A stretch of 64,000 nucleotides of DNA, taken from assembly GCA_019925105.1 (NCBI GenBank), contig JAHGAU010000011.1:186001-250000 (forward strand). Reading direction: 5' to 3'. The stretch is from Niebla homalea (taxonomy: Eukaryota > Ascomycota > Lecanoromycetes > Lecanorales > Ramalinaceae). Under the pieces are notes generated by a model. The model was not told where the DNA came from, searched no databases, and worked only from the letters and a program-made list of their open reading frames with translations. Positions 25,149 to 38,798 of this stretch are shown here, piece after piece. The position numbers and the translations under genes are program-made. How positions within the stretch are numbered: the stretch's first letter is position 1; every line of letters begins with the position of its first letter.

Positions 25149-25559
25149 TGATTGATTGATTGATTGATTTATACTACGGATCTAGCTAAGTTAATTCCGG
25201 CGTTCCTTAATATTCGGCCATTTAGCCTTATTAATAACCGTAAAAAACCCGATATCTATAACGTTAAGAATAAAAACCGGTAGTTACCTAGCCTTTATTT
25301 ACGTTTTAAAAGTTAAGAATATTTACGGCCGTTTAAAGAATAAGAATTTATTTATATATTTTTTTTAAGAAAACCTATAATATTATAACTAAATTTATTT
25401 AAGGGTTATTTTTAAACTTATTACTTTTTTATTATTTTACGGGTTTATTTAATATTAAAATTTTAGAATTCCGATTATATTATTAAATATTTTTATTAAT
25501 ATATATATTATTATTACCTTATTTATACGATTTTATCGACCAATATAGTATTATTTCTT

Positions 25560-28500
25560 ATACCGCCCCGGTATTTATAGCCTTTTTAACCCTTTATTAA
25601 GTATAGTTTTCCCGCTATTATTTTTTACCCCCGGGTTAACGGCGAGGTTTCTTAATTAAGTCTTTAATTATTTCCTTTATTTTTTTGGTTAAATTAAACT
25701 ATAATAATAAACCCGTAATTATTATAAATTTAACAGCCGCCTTAATACCCTTTTTATTAATAAGTATTTAATAATAATTATTAATCTTTACCCTTTTAAT
25801 TAATCCCGGTTTAAGTTCCTTAAATAATAAATAAAAGATTAATATATATATAACGTTTTATTTTTATTATTTATATTTATAATTAATGTTAATCCGGTTA
25901 TTAACGTATATAATAAAGAGGAAATAAATTAAGCTATTTTTATTTATCCGGAATTAAATTATTAATATATTATTATTTTTCTTTATAATCTTATAATATT
26001 AAAGATACTTATTAATAATTTTATTATTATTTAATACCGGGTATTATCGCCCTTAAGGGATTAATTCTTTATATTTACGTTAACGTTTTATTTATTTCTT
26101 TATAATTTATAGGGTAATTACCGTTAACTTTACCCTTATAGCCTTCTTTTCCTCCGTTATTTTTACTTTAAGTAAAAGTTTATATATTCTTATATTAATT
26201 TTTTAAACGTAAATTAGGTTAATTTTTTTTTTAACTTATTTTAATTTAATTTCCGTAAAAAAGGTAAGTACCGTTTCTTTATGCTTTCTTATTTAAGGTT
26301 TTTTATAGTTTTGGTAAATACGTTTATTTCTTATTAATATAATTAAATTTATACCTTTTTTAAGCCTTATTTAAGCGATTATTTAATTTAAGGTTAACTT
26401 TATTAATAATATAAAAACCTTAAATTCCAATATTAAGACGGGAGTTACTTTATATACTTTACTTATTACTTTTAAGTATCGGTTTTAGACCTTCTATAAT
26501 TACCGGACGGGCTTTTTTTTATATTTAAACGTACCTTTAAATATATATTAAATAATTATTATATATATTATTATAAGTTTTATAACTGCTTAATAAATGG
26601 TTTTAATTTTCTATAAAATAGCTCCTTACGTTAATACCGTAAGGTAAATAAGGTTTTTCTCCTATAAAATTATTTTCTTTTAGACCTTTTTTATATAATC
26701 CTTTTAATTTAATTTCCTATTAATCTATAAATTAAATACCTTAATATTGGCTTCCGGTTTTATTATTATATTGCTTAAGTTTATTATAATTATTATATTA
26801 TATAATTTCAGACTTTTTATTATATAAATAAGCTTATATTTATATAAAGTAAATTAAACCTTATATATCTTTATTTATTATAAATAGACTTTATAAATTT
26901 ATTTTAACTTTAAATAATTTATATAAATAAATATATTATAAATTAAAAAATAAATATTATTAATAAAGTTTTTTATTTAAATTTTTTATTTTAACTTTAT
27001 TAAGTTTTTAATAAACGGATTATTAAAGAATAAAAATAAGATTAAAGAAATAAATAACCTTTAAGGATTCTTTATTATCGCGGGTCTTATTATATTTATT
27101 TTTTATTTTAAATTAATTAATGTTATTCAATTATTTAAAAAACTTTCTATTTAATTTATAAAAAAAAATAAAACCCCCTTTTTCCATAAATTATATAGTA
27201 ACCTTTAATAATTTATTTTATTAAATACCTTTATAATATTTAAGGAAAAAAGACTTATAATATACTTTTTCTTATAACCTTATATTATATATACGTTATT
27301 AATTAAGCCTTTAAAAGCCGTCTCCGTTAATTATCCTTTTTTTATTTTTATTTATTAATCGGGGAGTAATTTATATTCTTTTACGTAATTATTTAAGATC
27401 TTTATAATTATTATTTTTAAAGCCTTTTTTAATATATAAAAGAATATTATAGGTCTATATAATTTTATTTTTAAATAATTTAACTTAATTAACTTTTTAA
27501 AGATAATCGTTTTAATTTCCTTAAATTTATAAGGATAATATCCTATATTAAAATAGGCTTAAAATAAATAAATAAAAACTTTTTTAAATAATAACGTTAT
27601 TATAGATAAGAATTTATTTAATATACCGTTAAGTCTAAAAGCCTTATTTTTCTTCGGTTTATTAATTATTTTAATTATTATTTTTTGGGTTATTACTTTA
27701 TTTATTATTATTAATTTAGGATATATTATACCGTTAATATTTATTAAGTTAACTTCCGGTAATAAGGGAAAGAATACCTTTTTAAAAGCTTTAATCTTAC
27801 CGTTAAAGGTATTTATTACCGTATTATTTAATCTTTTTAAGGGTGGAAACTTGGGAATAAATTTAAATTTCCCACTTTATTCTTTATTATATTTTATTAG
27901 CTTCTAGATATTATAAAAGGAAACCGTTAAGTTATATATTATAGCCCAGAAGTATATTTATTTAACTTTCCGGATAATTTTTTCCTTTTTTTTTAAGCTT
28001 TTTTTAACCGTTAAAACGTTTCTTAATTCTTATATTTAATAATTTACTTTATAAATACTTTTATTTTTATAATCGCCTTTATATATTCTTTATTTTAATA
28101 AGTTTTAACTCTTTAAGACGGCTTTATTATTAAGATTATAACGTTAATTACTTTATTTAAAGCCTTTATTACCCGTTTTATAAAACGGTTAATCTATTTT
28201 TTATTATTAAATTAAAGATATTCCGTTAATTAGGATATTATTTCTATTATTTTTATTAATACCTCGGCTTCCTTAATTATTTTCTATATTTATTTAAACG
28301 GTAAAAACGGAATCGTATCGATAGATTAATTTAAAGTTATTTATATTAAAACGTAATCCGAACCGTATTTTAGGTTTTTTTAGGGTTTATATATTATAAT
28401 TAAGTTAATAATACCTTCCGAGCCGAATATTAAGTCGATCGTAATCCTAAGTTTATAATTTTCTTATATAATAGCCCCTTTTAGCGTTAATAACGTAATA

Positions 28501-29130
28501 TTAAATTATATAATAATTATTAATAATTCCTTAAATTCAATATAGTTAATTATATAACCGTCTTCGTTTTATTAAACGTAATAAAGATTAAAGTCCTTTA
28601 TTAAAAGGTACTTATTAGGTATAATTATAATATTTTTAAGTAACGGGATTATAAAGGGTTTTTTCTTATTAACCGGTAACGGATTATATATATTATAAAT
28701 ATTTAAAGTACCCTTAATATCCTTCTTTTATATAATCCGGAATATATATAAGTTCCCTTTATAATAAATAACGTCTTAATTATTTATATTTAACCTTTTA
28801 TTAATAAAGAAATATATTTACGTTATTTTATTATCCTTAAAAGTTAAATAAAAATTATCTCCCGGGTTAATTAAAAAATAAATATATAAATTATATAACG
28901 GTTCTTATATTATTATAATATTAATATTTTTTATTTTTTTAAATTTGAATATTAATATTACGGCTTTAATTATTTCCCTATATACGTTATATTATATTAT
29001 CCTTAAAAACGTAAATATATTAAATATTAACGTTTATTAAACTCTTTTTATTAACTTTTATTTATATAAATGGTCTTTCCTTAAAATTAAGTATTATTTA
29101 TCTTAATCTTTTCGTTATAATAATAATCCC
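25560..29130 (-). pseudogene. LINE L3 ORF2 (endonuclease-reverse transcriptase)
   Basis: The endonuclease box DFNLYY (DFNLHH in the family) is at about 28596-28579. The RT active-site box reads F-I-N-N near 26970-26950, with both Asp lost. The segment that in L0 and L6 is unmutated is fully converted here. Its ends are estimated from the other copies; the C terminus should be a basic tail about 400 bases from the 3' end. Confidence 0.75.
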
Positions 29131-29139
29131 GGTTAAGTA

Positions 29140-30913
29140 ACCGGCCTTAAAAGTTAATATTATTATAAGCTTCCTCTTTTTACGTTATTAATTATTACGT
29201 TTTATCCTTCCCCGTTTAATAAGCTCCGTTTATATCTTAAGACCGTTTTTAATTATTTTGCTGGTTTAAGTTTATATAAGTTATAACGTTAAACCTTAAT
29301 TATTATCCTGGTTTCCTTACGTTGGGTCTTTTTTACTTTTACCGTATACCGTAAGTCTTATATTAAGTAACCATTATTACCGTATATTATATATTTTGGT
29401 ACGTTCTTTATTAAGCCCTTTATTATTAAGTTAACGTATTTATATATATTATACTTTTTAATATATATTATATATTTTATATTATTAAGGTACCTTATAA
29501 TAATATATTTATACCTTTAATATTTAAAATATTAATAAATATCCGTTACCCGGTTTTAAGGTTTTATTAACTTAAAAAATTTACTTTTTATTACCTTTTT
29601 ATTAAGGATATCGTTATATATCCTTATTAATATTACGCTTAAAATAACTATAAAGCATTTCTTTATATAATTAAAGGTATTTAATTTTTTTATTATAACG
29701 AAGAAATTATAATTAATGATTTTTAGTTTAAAATAGAAAACTATATTCTCCTTCTTTATCCGCCTTAGGGTAATTTCCTTTTCCTTCCTTATAAACCTTA
29801 TTAAATATATTCCGTTTACCGTAATAATAAAGGATTACCTTAATACTTTACCGTTTTATACCCTTTTTTACCGGCTTATCCCTTTAATTTCTTTAACCCC
29901 TTTTTCGCCTTTAATAAAATTATATTAAAGAAGATATCCCCGCTTTATAATTTATATATTATAATAATTTATTCTATTAATAATTCTTTTATTACTTTAA
30001 ACGTTTTTATTAATTATAACGGGTTTATTTTCACCATTATATTTTTTTTTTTTTCGTTTAATAATTATATAATTATTATTTTTACCTTCCTTAATATTAT
30101 TGTTTTTTCTTCTGCCTTTATTTTTTTTATTATTAATACCGGCGTTATTTTTATAGCTTTTATTATCCAGTTTATCTTTGCTCCTTTCCTTAAAGTTTCC
30201 CCTGTTATTTTTTTACTTTATATATATCCTTTCTATCTTTTTTCACCTCCGTCCGCTAGCGTTTTTACTACCGCTTTTTAAGTTCCGCGTAACCTTTTTA
30301 ATTCCTTTAAATTTCTCCCCGTTTTTATATAAAAGTTTTTTACCCTCTATAACTTAATTTATAATATCGGCCAAATTTTTAATATAATATCCTTTTATAT
30401 AATTATAAGGAGGCCTTTTAACGCCCTTATTATTTCCTCTTTTTTTATTTCTTTTTTATATATTTAATAATTATTTCTTTTTATAATTTATTTTTATTTA
30501 TTTAATATTTTTTTATTTTTATTTAGCTTTTTCTTAATTTATATATATTTAATAAGGTTTTTTACGCCTCCGTTTACCCTTTATCCGTCCCCACGTATTA
30601 TCTTTATCCCTTCCGCCCTTTATTTATTACTCTTTATAATAATACCTTTATACGTTATATACGTTTTTTTACGCATATCTTATTAACTATAAGCTCCCTA
30701 TTCAATTTAAAGCCTTTTTATCTCGTATTTATTACGTTATTCATATGACTTATTACCATTCCTATTAATCTAGGCTATTTACTTTTCCTCCTTTTTTACC
30801 CTTATTATTATTCCGCTTCCGCTTATCATATTTAAGGTACTGTTCTTACTATTACTTAAGCTATGCACGCGTATATCGTTTCTGACCTCTGGGGTCCCGT
30901 TGTTCGTCGCCAT
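29140..30913 (-). pseudogene. LINE L3 ORF1 (gag-like)
   Basis: Start ATG at 30913, reading MATNNGTPEVRND before decay. A triple CCHC zinc-knuckle region lies near 29545-29340, with most Cys codons turned to Tyr. The start is supported by conservation in L4, L7 and L9. Stops are mainly converted Gln codons. Confidence 0.75.
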
Positions 30914-30947
30914 CTCTAGAAAGTCACCCTTTCCACGTTAATATTAT

Positions 30948-33020
30948 AATAATATAAAAATTATTATATAGTTTATATATATATTTATTTATTAATCCGG
31001 GGAAGGGATTTTACTTAACCTTTAAAGGGGATAAAATAACCAGAATATATTTCTTTATAAATAAGCGGCTTAATATAAATAATTAAAATATTATTTATTA
31101 CGGTAAAACCCTTTATATATTCCGTATTATAAAAAAAAAACTAAAAAACGACCTTAATATTTATAACGTATATAATCCGCCGTTAATTAAAAAGAAAAGA
31201 TTATTTATAATATTATTATTTAAAAAATTTTAATTATTTTAAGTAAATATATATTATTTAAAGATTTTAACTTATATTATTATATATAAAATAAAGAAAA
31301 GCATATAATAAATTATATTAAATTAAATAACTTATTAATAATTATTATTTAAATTAATTTCTTATTATTAATATTATAAAAAATTATTATATAAGAAAAT
31401 TATAAATTTAAAATAATAATTAATTTAATTTTTAATACGGAAAAGATTATTAATATAATTATAATATATAAATTATAAAAAGACTTAAAATATAATTTAA
31501 ATTATATATTAATATAAATAATTTTAAATTAAACCGTTAATATAACCTTATTATTATTAATAAGGAAAATATAGAAAATAATTAAAATAATAAAAGTTTA
31601 TAAAAAAACGGAGGAAACGGTAATATAATTTATAAACCTCCCTTAATTAAATAATAAAAACCGGATCGATTTCTTTATAAAATAAATAATAAAGGTATTA
31701 AATAAAATAATTAATAAAATAATCTTAATAATAAAGCTTTCTTAAAAAGTTAAAACCTATTCAAATAAAAGATATATAACCGTAATTATAAAGGTAAAAA
31801 AATTAATAAAGTAAATTTTTAAATATAAAAATTAAAAAATATTTAATTAATTAAAAATTACTTTAAAAAAAAAGGAAAAGATTATTAAGAAAATTAAGTA
31901 AATATACTTTTAATTTATAATATATAATTTAACGGTTTTATTTTATAATATTTAAAAAGTTAATAAAATATAATAAAAAATAAAATAGGAAATTAAAGTT
32001 TATCCTTAAATTCCCGTTTTTTTAAAAAATCCGATAATATATTAATTAATATTTTTAACGGTAAAATTAAAGCCCTTAAAAGAATATTTTTCCCCCCTTT
32101 ATTAAAAATTAATTTAAATAATATTAACGGTATTATATATTTGAATTCCGTATTAATAAATAAAATAATAATATAAAATATAATAATTAAAATAATTAAT
32201 AAATTAAAGAAAAATAAAGCCTTAAAATTAAATAAAATCCTTAATAAATTTTTATTAATAATAATATTACCGTTTAAAAAGGTTTTTATTTACTTCTTTT
32301 AAATATATTTTAACGTTAATTATTATTTATATAAGTTTAAAAAAATAGAAATAATTATCCTTAAGAAATTTATTAAGCTGGATTACTTTAAGGTAAAGTC
32401 TTATAAAATTATTATACTTTTTTATATATTAAGGAAAACCTTAAAAACGGTAATAATAAAAATCCTTAATAATTATATAAAGAATTATAGACTTTTTCTT
32501 AATTAATAAATAAAAATAAAAAAAGATTAATTAATAAAAATAGCTTTTAAAAGATTAATTAACAATAAATATATAATATAAAATTACGGGAAAAAACGGG
32601 AAAAAATATATTATAAGTTTTTTTTCTTTTATTATTATAAATATTTTTAATAAAATAAATTATTAAAGGTTATTATATAATTTAAAAAAGAAAAGGATAT
32701 TATTTTTCTTAATTAAATAAATAAAGAATTTTTTAAATAGTTAAATTATGTTAATTAACTTAAAACAAAAAATAAACTTAATAAAGGCCGATATAATAAG
32801 GATTCCTTAAAGATTATTTAATTTTTTTATATTATTTTTATTCTTTAATAATTTATTAATTAAAAAGTTTATTAAATTAAAATAAAAAATTTAAATTAAA
32901 AGCTTTATTAATAATATTTACTTTTTAATTTATAGTATTTTTATATATATAAATTATTTAAAATTAAAATAAACTTATAAAGTTTATCTTTAATAAATAT
33001 GAATTTATAAAGCTTAATTT
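30948..33020 (+). mobile_element. LINE copy L1, fragment 3 (endonuclease to RT)
   Basis: Continuation of L1 through the ORF2 endonuclease and much of RT. The endonuclease D-F-N-L box is at 31263-31274 and still encodes Asp. The RT active-site region lies near 32900-32921 as F-I-N-N. The piece ends with AAGCTTAATTT (33010-33020), the target duplication of L4. It aligns end to end with L5 at about 45000-47070. Confidence 0.88.
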
Positions 33021-33429
33021 GATTGATTGATTGATTGATTTATATTACGGATCTAGCTAAGTTAATTCCGGCGTTCCTTAATACTCGGCTATTTAACCTT
33101 ATTAATAACCGTAAAAAAACCCGATATCTATAACGTTAGGAATAAAAACCGGTATTTACCCAGCCTTTACTTACGTCTTAAGGGCTGAAAGTATTTATGG
33201 CCGTTTAAAGAATAAGAATTTATTTATATACCTTTTTTAAGAAAACCTATAATATTACGACTGAATTTACTTAAGGGTTATTTTTAAATTTATTATTCTT
33301 TTATTACCTTATAGGTCTATTTAATATTAAAATTTTAAAATTCCGATTATATTATTAAATATCCTTATTAATATATATATTATTATTACCTTATTTATAT
33401 AACTTTACCGACCGATATAGTATCGTTTT

Positions 33430-36400
33430 TTATGCTATTCCGGTATTTATAGCCCTTTTAGCCCCCTACTAGGTATAGTTTTTCCGCCGTTACTTTTTAC
33501 CCCCGGGTTAATAACGAGGTTTCTTAATTAAATTTTTAACTACTTTATTTATTTTTTTAATTAAGTTAAATTATAATAATAAACCCGTAATTATTATAAA
33601 TTTAATAGCCGCTTTAATACTTTTTTTATTAATAAGTATTTAACGATAATCGTTAATTTTTACTTTTTTAATTAATCCCGATTTATGCTCCTTAAACCGT
33701 AAATAAGAAATTAATACGTATATAGCGTTTTACTTTCGCTATTTATATTTATAGTTAACGTTAATCCGGTTACCGGCGTATACGATAAAAAAAAATTAAA
33801 CCGTTTTTACTTATCCGGAGTTAAATTATTAACGCGTTATTATTTTTCCTTATAATCCCGTAATATTAAAAATACTTATTAATGATTTTATCGTTATTTA
33901 GCGCTAAGTACCGTTATTTTTAAGGGATTAATTCTTTATATTTACGTTAATATTCTATTCACCTCTTTATAATTTATAGGGTAATCGTTATTAACTTTAC
34001 CCTTATAGCCTTTTTTTTTCTATTATTTTCGCTTTTAATAAAAGTTTATATACTCTTATGTTAACTTTTTAAATATAAGTTAGGTTAACCTTTTTTTTAA
34101 CCTACTTTAATTTAACTTCTGTAAAGGGGGTAAATACCTTTTTCTTATGCTTTTTTATTTAAGGCCTTTTATAATTCTAATAAATACATTTATTTTTTAT
34201 TAATATAATTAAGTTTATACTTTTTTAAGTTTTATTTAAATAATTATTTAATTTAAGGTTAACTTTATTAATAATATAAAAACCTTGGATTCTAATATCG
34301 GGACGGGAGTTACTTTATATATTTTACTTATTATTCTCAGGCATCGGTTTTAAATTTTTTATAATTATTAAATAGGCTTTTTCCTGTATTTAAGTGTGCC
34401 CTTAAGTATATTTTAAATAACTATTACGTACGTTATTATAGGCTTTATAATTATTTAATAAACGGTTTTAGCCTTTTATAAAATAGCTTTTTACGTTAAC
34501 GTTATAAGGTAAATAAAGCCTTTTTCTTATAAAATTATTTTCTTTTAAACCTTTTTTATATAATCTTTTTAATCTAATTTCCTATTAATTTATAGGTTAA
34601 GTACCTTAATATTAACTTCCGGTTTTATTATTATATTACTTAAGTTTATTATAACTATTATATCGTATAATTTCGGGCTTTTTATTATATAAATAAGCTT
34701 ATATTTATATAAGGCGAATTAAGCCTTATATATCTTTATTTATTATAAATAACCTTTATAAGTTTATTTTAACTTTAAATAGTTTATATAAGTAAACATA
34801 TTATAAATAAAAAGGTAAATATTATTAATAAAGCCCTTTATTTTAACCTTTTATTTTAATTTTATTAAGTCTTTAATAAGCGGGCCGTTAAAGAATAAAA
34901 ATAAGATTAAAAAAATAAATAACCCTTAAAGAATCTTTATTATTGCGGGCTTTATTATATTTATTTTTTATCTTAGGCTAATTAACGTTGCTTAATTACT
35001 TAAGAAGCTTTTTAGTTAATTTATAAAGAAAAATAAAACCCATTTTTTCCGTAAATTATATAATAACTTTTAATAATTTATTTTATTAAACGCCCTTATA
35101 ATATTTAAAGAAAAAAGATTTATAACGTATTTTTTCTTATAGTTTTATATTATATATACGTTATTAATTAAGCTTTTTAAAAGCCGTTTCTATTAATCGT
35201 CCTCTTTTTATTTTTATTTATTAATTAAAAAGTAATTTATACTTTTCTATATAATTACTTAAGATCTTTATAATTATTATCTTTAAAGTTTTTTTTAACG
35301 TATAAAGGAGTATTATAAGTCTATATAATTTTACCTTTAAGTAATTTAACTTAACCGGTTTCTTAAGGATAATTATTTTAATTTCCTTAAATTTACGGGA
35401 ATAATATTTTATATTAAAATAAGCTTAAAATAAATAAATAAAGACCTTTTTAAATAATAACGTTATTATAAATAAAAACCTATTTAATATATTGTTAAAT
35501 TTAAGGGCCTTATCCTTTTTTAGCTTATTAATCGTTTTAATTATTATTTTTTAAGTTATCATTTTATTTATTATTATTAATTTAAGATATACCGTACCGT
35601 TAATATTTATTAAATTAACTTCTGGTAATAAAAGAAAGAACGCCTCTTTAAGAGTCTTAATCTTACCGTTAAAGGTATTTATTACCGTATTATCTAATTT
35701 TTTAAAGGTAAAAACTTAAAAATAAGTTTAAGTTTTTTACTTTATTCTTTATTATATTTTATTAGCTTTTAAATATTATAAAAGGAAATTATTAAATTAT
35801 ATATTATAGCCCGAAAATACGTTTATTTAATTTTCCGGATAATTTTTTCCTTTTTTTTTTAAGTTTCCTTTAACCGTTAAAACGTCTCCCGGTTTTTATA
35901 TTTAATAACTTATTTTATAAGCGCTTTTACCTTTATAATTACTTTTATATATTTTTTATTTTAATAAGTTTTAACTTTTTAAGACGGCTTTATTATTAAA
36001 ATTATAATATTAATTATTTTATTTAAAGTTTTTATTATCCGCTTTATAAAATAATCGATTTATTCCTTATTATTAAGCCGGGGGAGCTTTATTAATTAAG
36101 ATATTATTTTTACCGTTTTTATAAATACTTTAACTTCCTTAATTATCTTTTACGTTTATTAAAACGATAAAAACGGAGTTATATTAATAAATTAATTTAA
36201 AATCGTTTATATTAAAACGTAATTTAAATTGTATTTTAAGCCTTTTTAAGGTCTATATATTATAATTAAATTAATAATACCTTCTAAATTAAATATTAAA
36301 TCGATTATAATCCTAAGTTTACGGCTTTCTTATATAATAATTTCTTTTAACGTTAATAACATAAAATTAAATTATATAATAATTATTAATAACTCCTTAA

Positions 36401-37000
36401 ATTCAATATAATTAATTATATAACCGTTTTTATTTTATTAAACGTAATAAAAATTAAAATCCTTTATTAAAAGGTGCTTATTAAATACGGTTATAATATT
36501 TTTAAGTAATAAAATTATAAAAGGTTTTTTTTTATTAATTAATAACGGATTATATATATTATAAATATTTAAGTTACTTTTAATATCCCTTTCTTATATA
36601 ATCCGGAATATATATAAATTCCCTCCGTAATAAATAACGTCTTAATTATTTATATTTAGTTTTTTATTAATAAAGAAATACGTTTATGTTATTTTATTAT
36701 TTTTAAAAGTTAAATAAAAATTATTTCCCGAGTTAATTAAAAAGTAAATATATAGATTATACGGCGGTTTCTATATTATTATAATATTAATATCCTTTAT
36801 TTTTTTAAATCTAAATATTAATATTATAACTTTAATTATTTCTTTATATATATTATATTATATTACCTTTAAAAGTATAAATATACTAAATATTAATATT
36901 TGTCGGGCTCTTTTTATCGATTTTTATTTATATAAATAATCTTTTTTTAAGGTTAAACGTTATTTATTTTAATCTTTTTATTATAATAATAATCTTGGTT
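33430..37000 (-). pseudogene. LINE L4 ORF2 (endonuclease-reverse transcriptase)
   Basis: The endonuclease box is near 36462-36443, here with Asp changed as well (the local codons read D/N-F-N-F). The RT active-site box is near 34833-34814, with both Asp replaced by Asn. A C-terminal basic tail is expected near 33430-33530. Multiple stops; limits estimated. Confidence 0.72.
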
Positions 37001-37009
37001 AAACGGCCG

Positions 37010-38780
37010 GCTTTAAAGGTTAATATTATTATAAGCTTCCTCTTTTTTATATTATTAATTATTACGCTTTATTTTTCCCCGTTTAATAGGCTTTATTTAC
37101 GTTTTAAAACCGTCTTTAATTATTTTATTAATCTAGGTTTATATAAATTATAACGTTAAACCTTAACCGTTATTTTAATTTCCTTATATTAGATTTTTTC
37201 GCTCTTACCGTATATTGTAAGTTTTACGTTAAGTAATTATTATTATTATATATTATGTATTTTAACGTATTTTTCGCTAGGCGTTTTATTATTAAGTTAA
37301 CGTATTTATACGTATTATGCCCTTTAATATATACCGCGTATTTCGTATTATTAAAATACTTTATAATAATATACCCGTACCCTTAATATTTAAAGTATTA
37401 ATAGATATCCGTTACCCGGTCTTAAGGTCTTATTAATTTAAGGGATTTACCCTTAATTACCCCTTTATTAAGGATATTATTATATATCCTTATTAATGTT
37501 ACGTTCAGGATAACCGTAAAGTATCTCTTTATACGATTAAAGGCGTTTAACCTTTTTATTATAAAAAAAAGACTATAATTAATGATTTTTAATTTAAAAT
37601 AAAAAATTATATTCTTTTTCTTTATCCGCCTTAAAATAACTTCCCCTTCCTCCCCTATAAACCTTATTAAATATATTCTATTTACCGCGATAATAAAGGA
37701 TTATTTTAATATTTTTATTATTTTATACCCCTTTTTACCGGTTTATTTTTTTGACTTAATTAGCCCCTTCCTCGCCTTTAATAAGGCTATATTAAGACGG
37801 ATATTCCCGCTTTATAACTTACGTACCGTAATAATTTACTCCGTTAATAATTCTTTTATTACCTTAAACGTTTTTATTAATTATAGTGGGTTTATTTTCG
37901 CCGCTATATTCCTCTTTTTTTCGCCCGATAATTATATAATTATTATCCTTATTTTCTTCAACGCCGCCGCCTTCTTTCCCGTTTTTATTTTTTTTATTAT
38001 TAATACCGGCGTTACCTTTACGGCTTTTATTATTTAGCTTATCCCCGCTCTTTTCTTTAAAGCCTCCCCCGTCGCTTTTTTACTTTATATATATCCTTTT
38101 TATTTCCTTTTATTTCTGTTTACTATTGCCTTTATTATTGCCCCTTAAGCTTTACGTAATTTCTTTAATTCCCTTAAACTTTTCCCTATATTTATATAAA
38201 AATCTCTTACTTTTTATAGCCCGATTTATAGTATTAATCAGGTTTTTAACGTAATATCCTTTTATATAATTATAAAAAAACCTTTTAACGGTTTTATTAT
38301 TTTTTCCCTTTTTATTTTTCCTTTACGTATTTAATAATTATTTCTTTTTATAGTTTATTTTTATTTACTTAATATTTTTTTATTTTTACTTAATTTTTTC
38401 TTAATTTATATATATTTAATAAGGTTTTTTACGCCTCCGTTTACCCTTTATCCGTCCCCGCGTACCGTCTTTATCCCCTCTGCTTTTTATTTATTACTTT
38501 TTATAATAATGTTTTTACGCGTTATACGTATTCCTTTACGCGTATCTTATTAATTATAAATTCTTTATTTAATTTAAGGCCTTTTTATCTCGTATTTATC
38601 GTATTATTCATATAACTTATTACCGTTCCTATTAACCTAAGCCGCTTACCCTTCCTCCCCTTTTACTTTTATTATTATTCCGCTTCCGCTTATTGCATTT
38701 AAGGTATTGTTTTTATTATTACTTAAGCTATATATACGTGTATCGTTTTTAACCTCTGGGGTCCCGTTATTCGTCGCCAT
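37010..38780 (-). pseudogene. LINE L4 ORF1 (gag-like)
   Basis: Start ATG at 38780 with MATNNGT. The zinc-knuckle region is near 37420-37220. An internal Pro/Ser/Lys-rich basic region precedes the knuckles. It is broken by RIP stops; the 3' limit is approximate. Confidence 0.72.
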
Positions 38781-38798
38781 CTTTTTCAAGCTTAATTT

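Larger units (their letters stand above)
25149..30934 (-). mobile_element. LINE copy L3 (subfamily A), full length
   Basis: A 5786-bp copy antisense inside L1, with 13-bp duplications ACGTTAATATTAT (25136-25148, 30935-30947). The tail (TTGA)n is at the left and the ORF1 ATG is at 30913-30911, preceded by a 21-nt leader. The body is heavily RIP-mutated; the outer 5' end (30880-30934) keeps CA dinucleotides. Confidence 0.93.
33021..38787 (-). mobile_element. LINE copy L4 (subfamily A), full length
   Basis: A 5767-bp copy antisense inside L1, with 11-bp duplications AAGCTTAATTT (33010-33020, 38788-38798). The tail (TTGA)n is on the left. The ORF1 ATG is at 38780-38778, after a 7-nt leader, the shortest of the set. 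CTCTGGGG near the 5' end survives, while the rest is RIP-saturated. Confidence 0.93.

Noticed and set aside
25149..25170. ATTG/TTGA microsatellites at several places as independent simple repeats
   Set aside because: Each is the 3' tail of a LINE copy: it sits next to a target duplication and the same downstream block.
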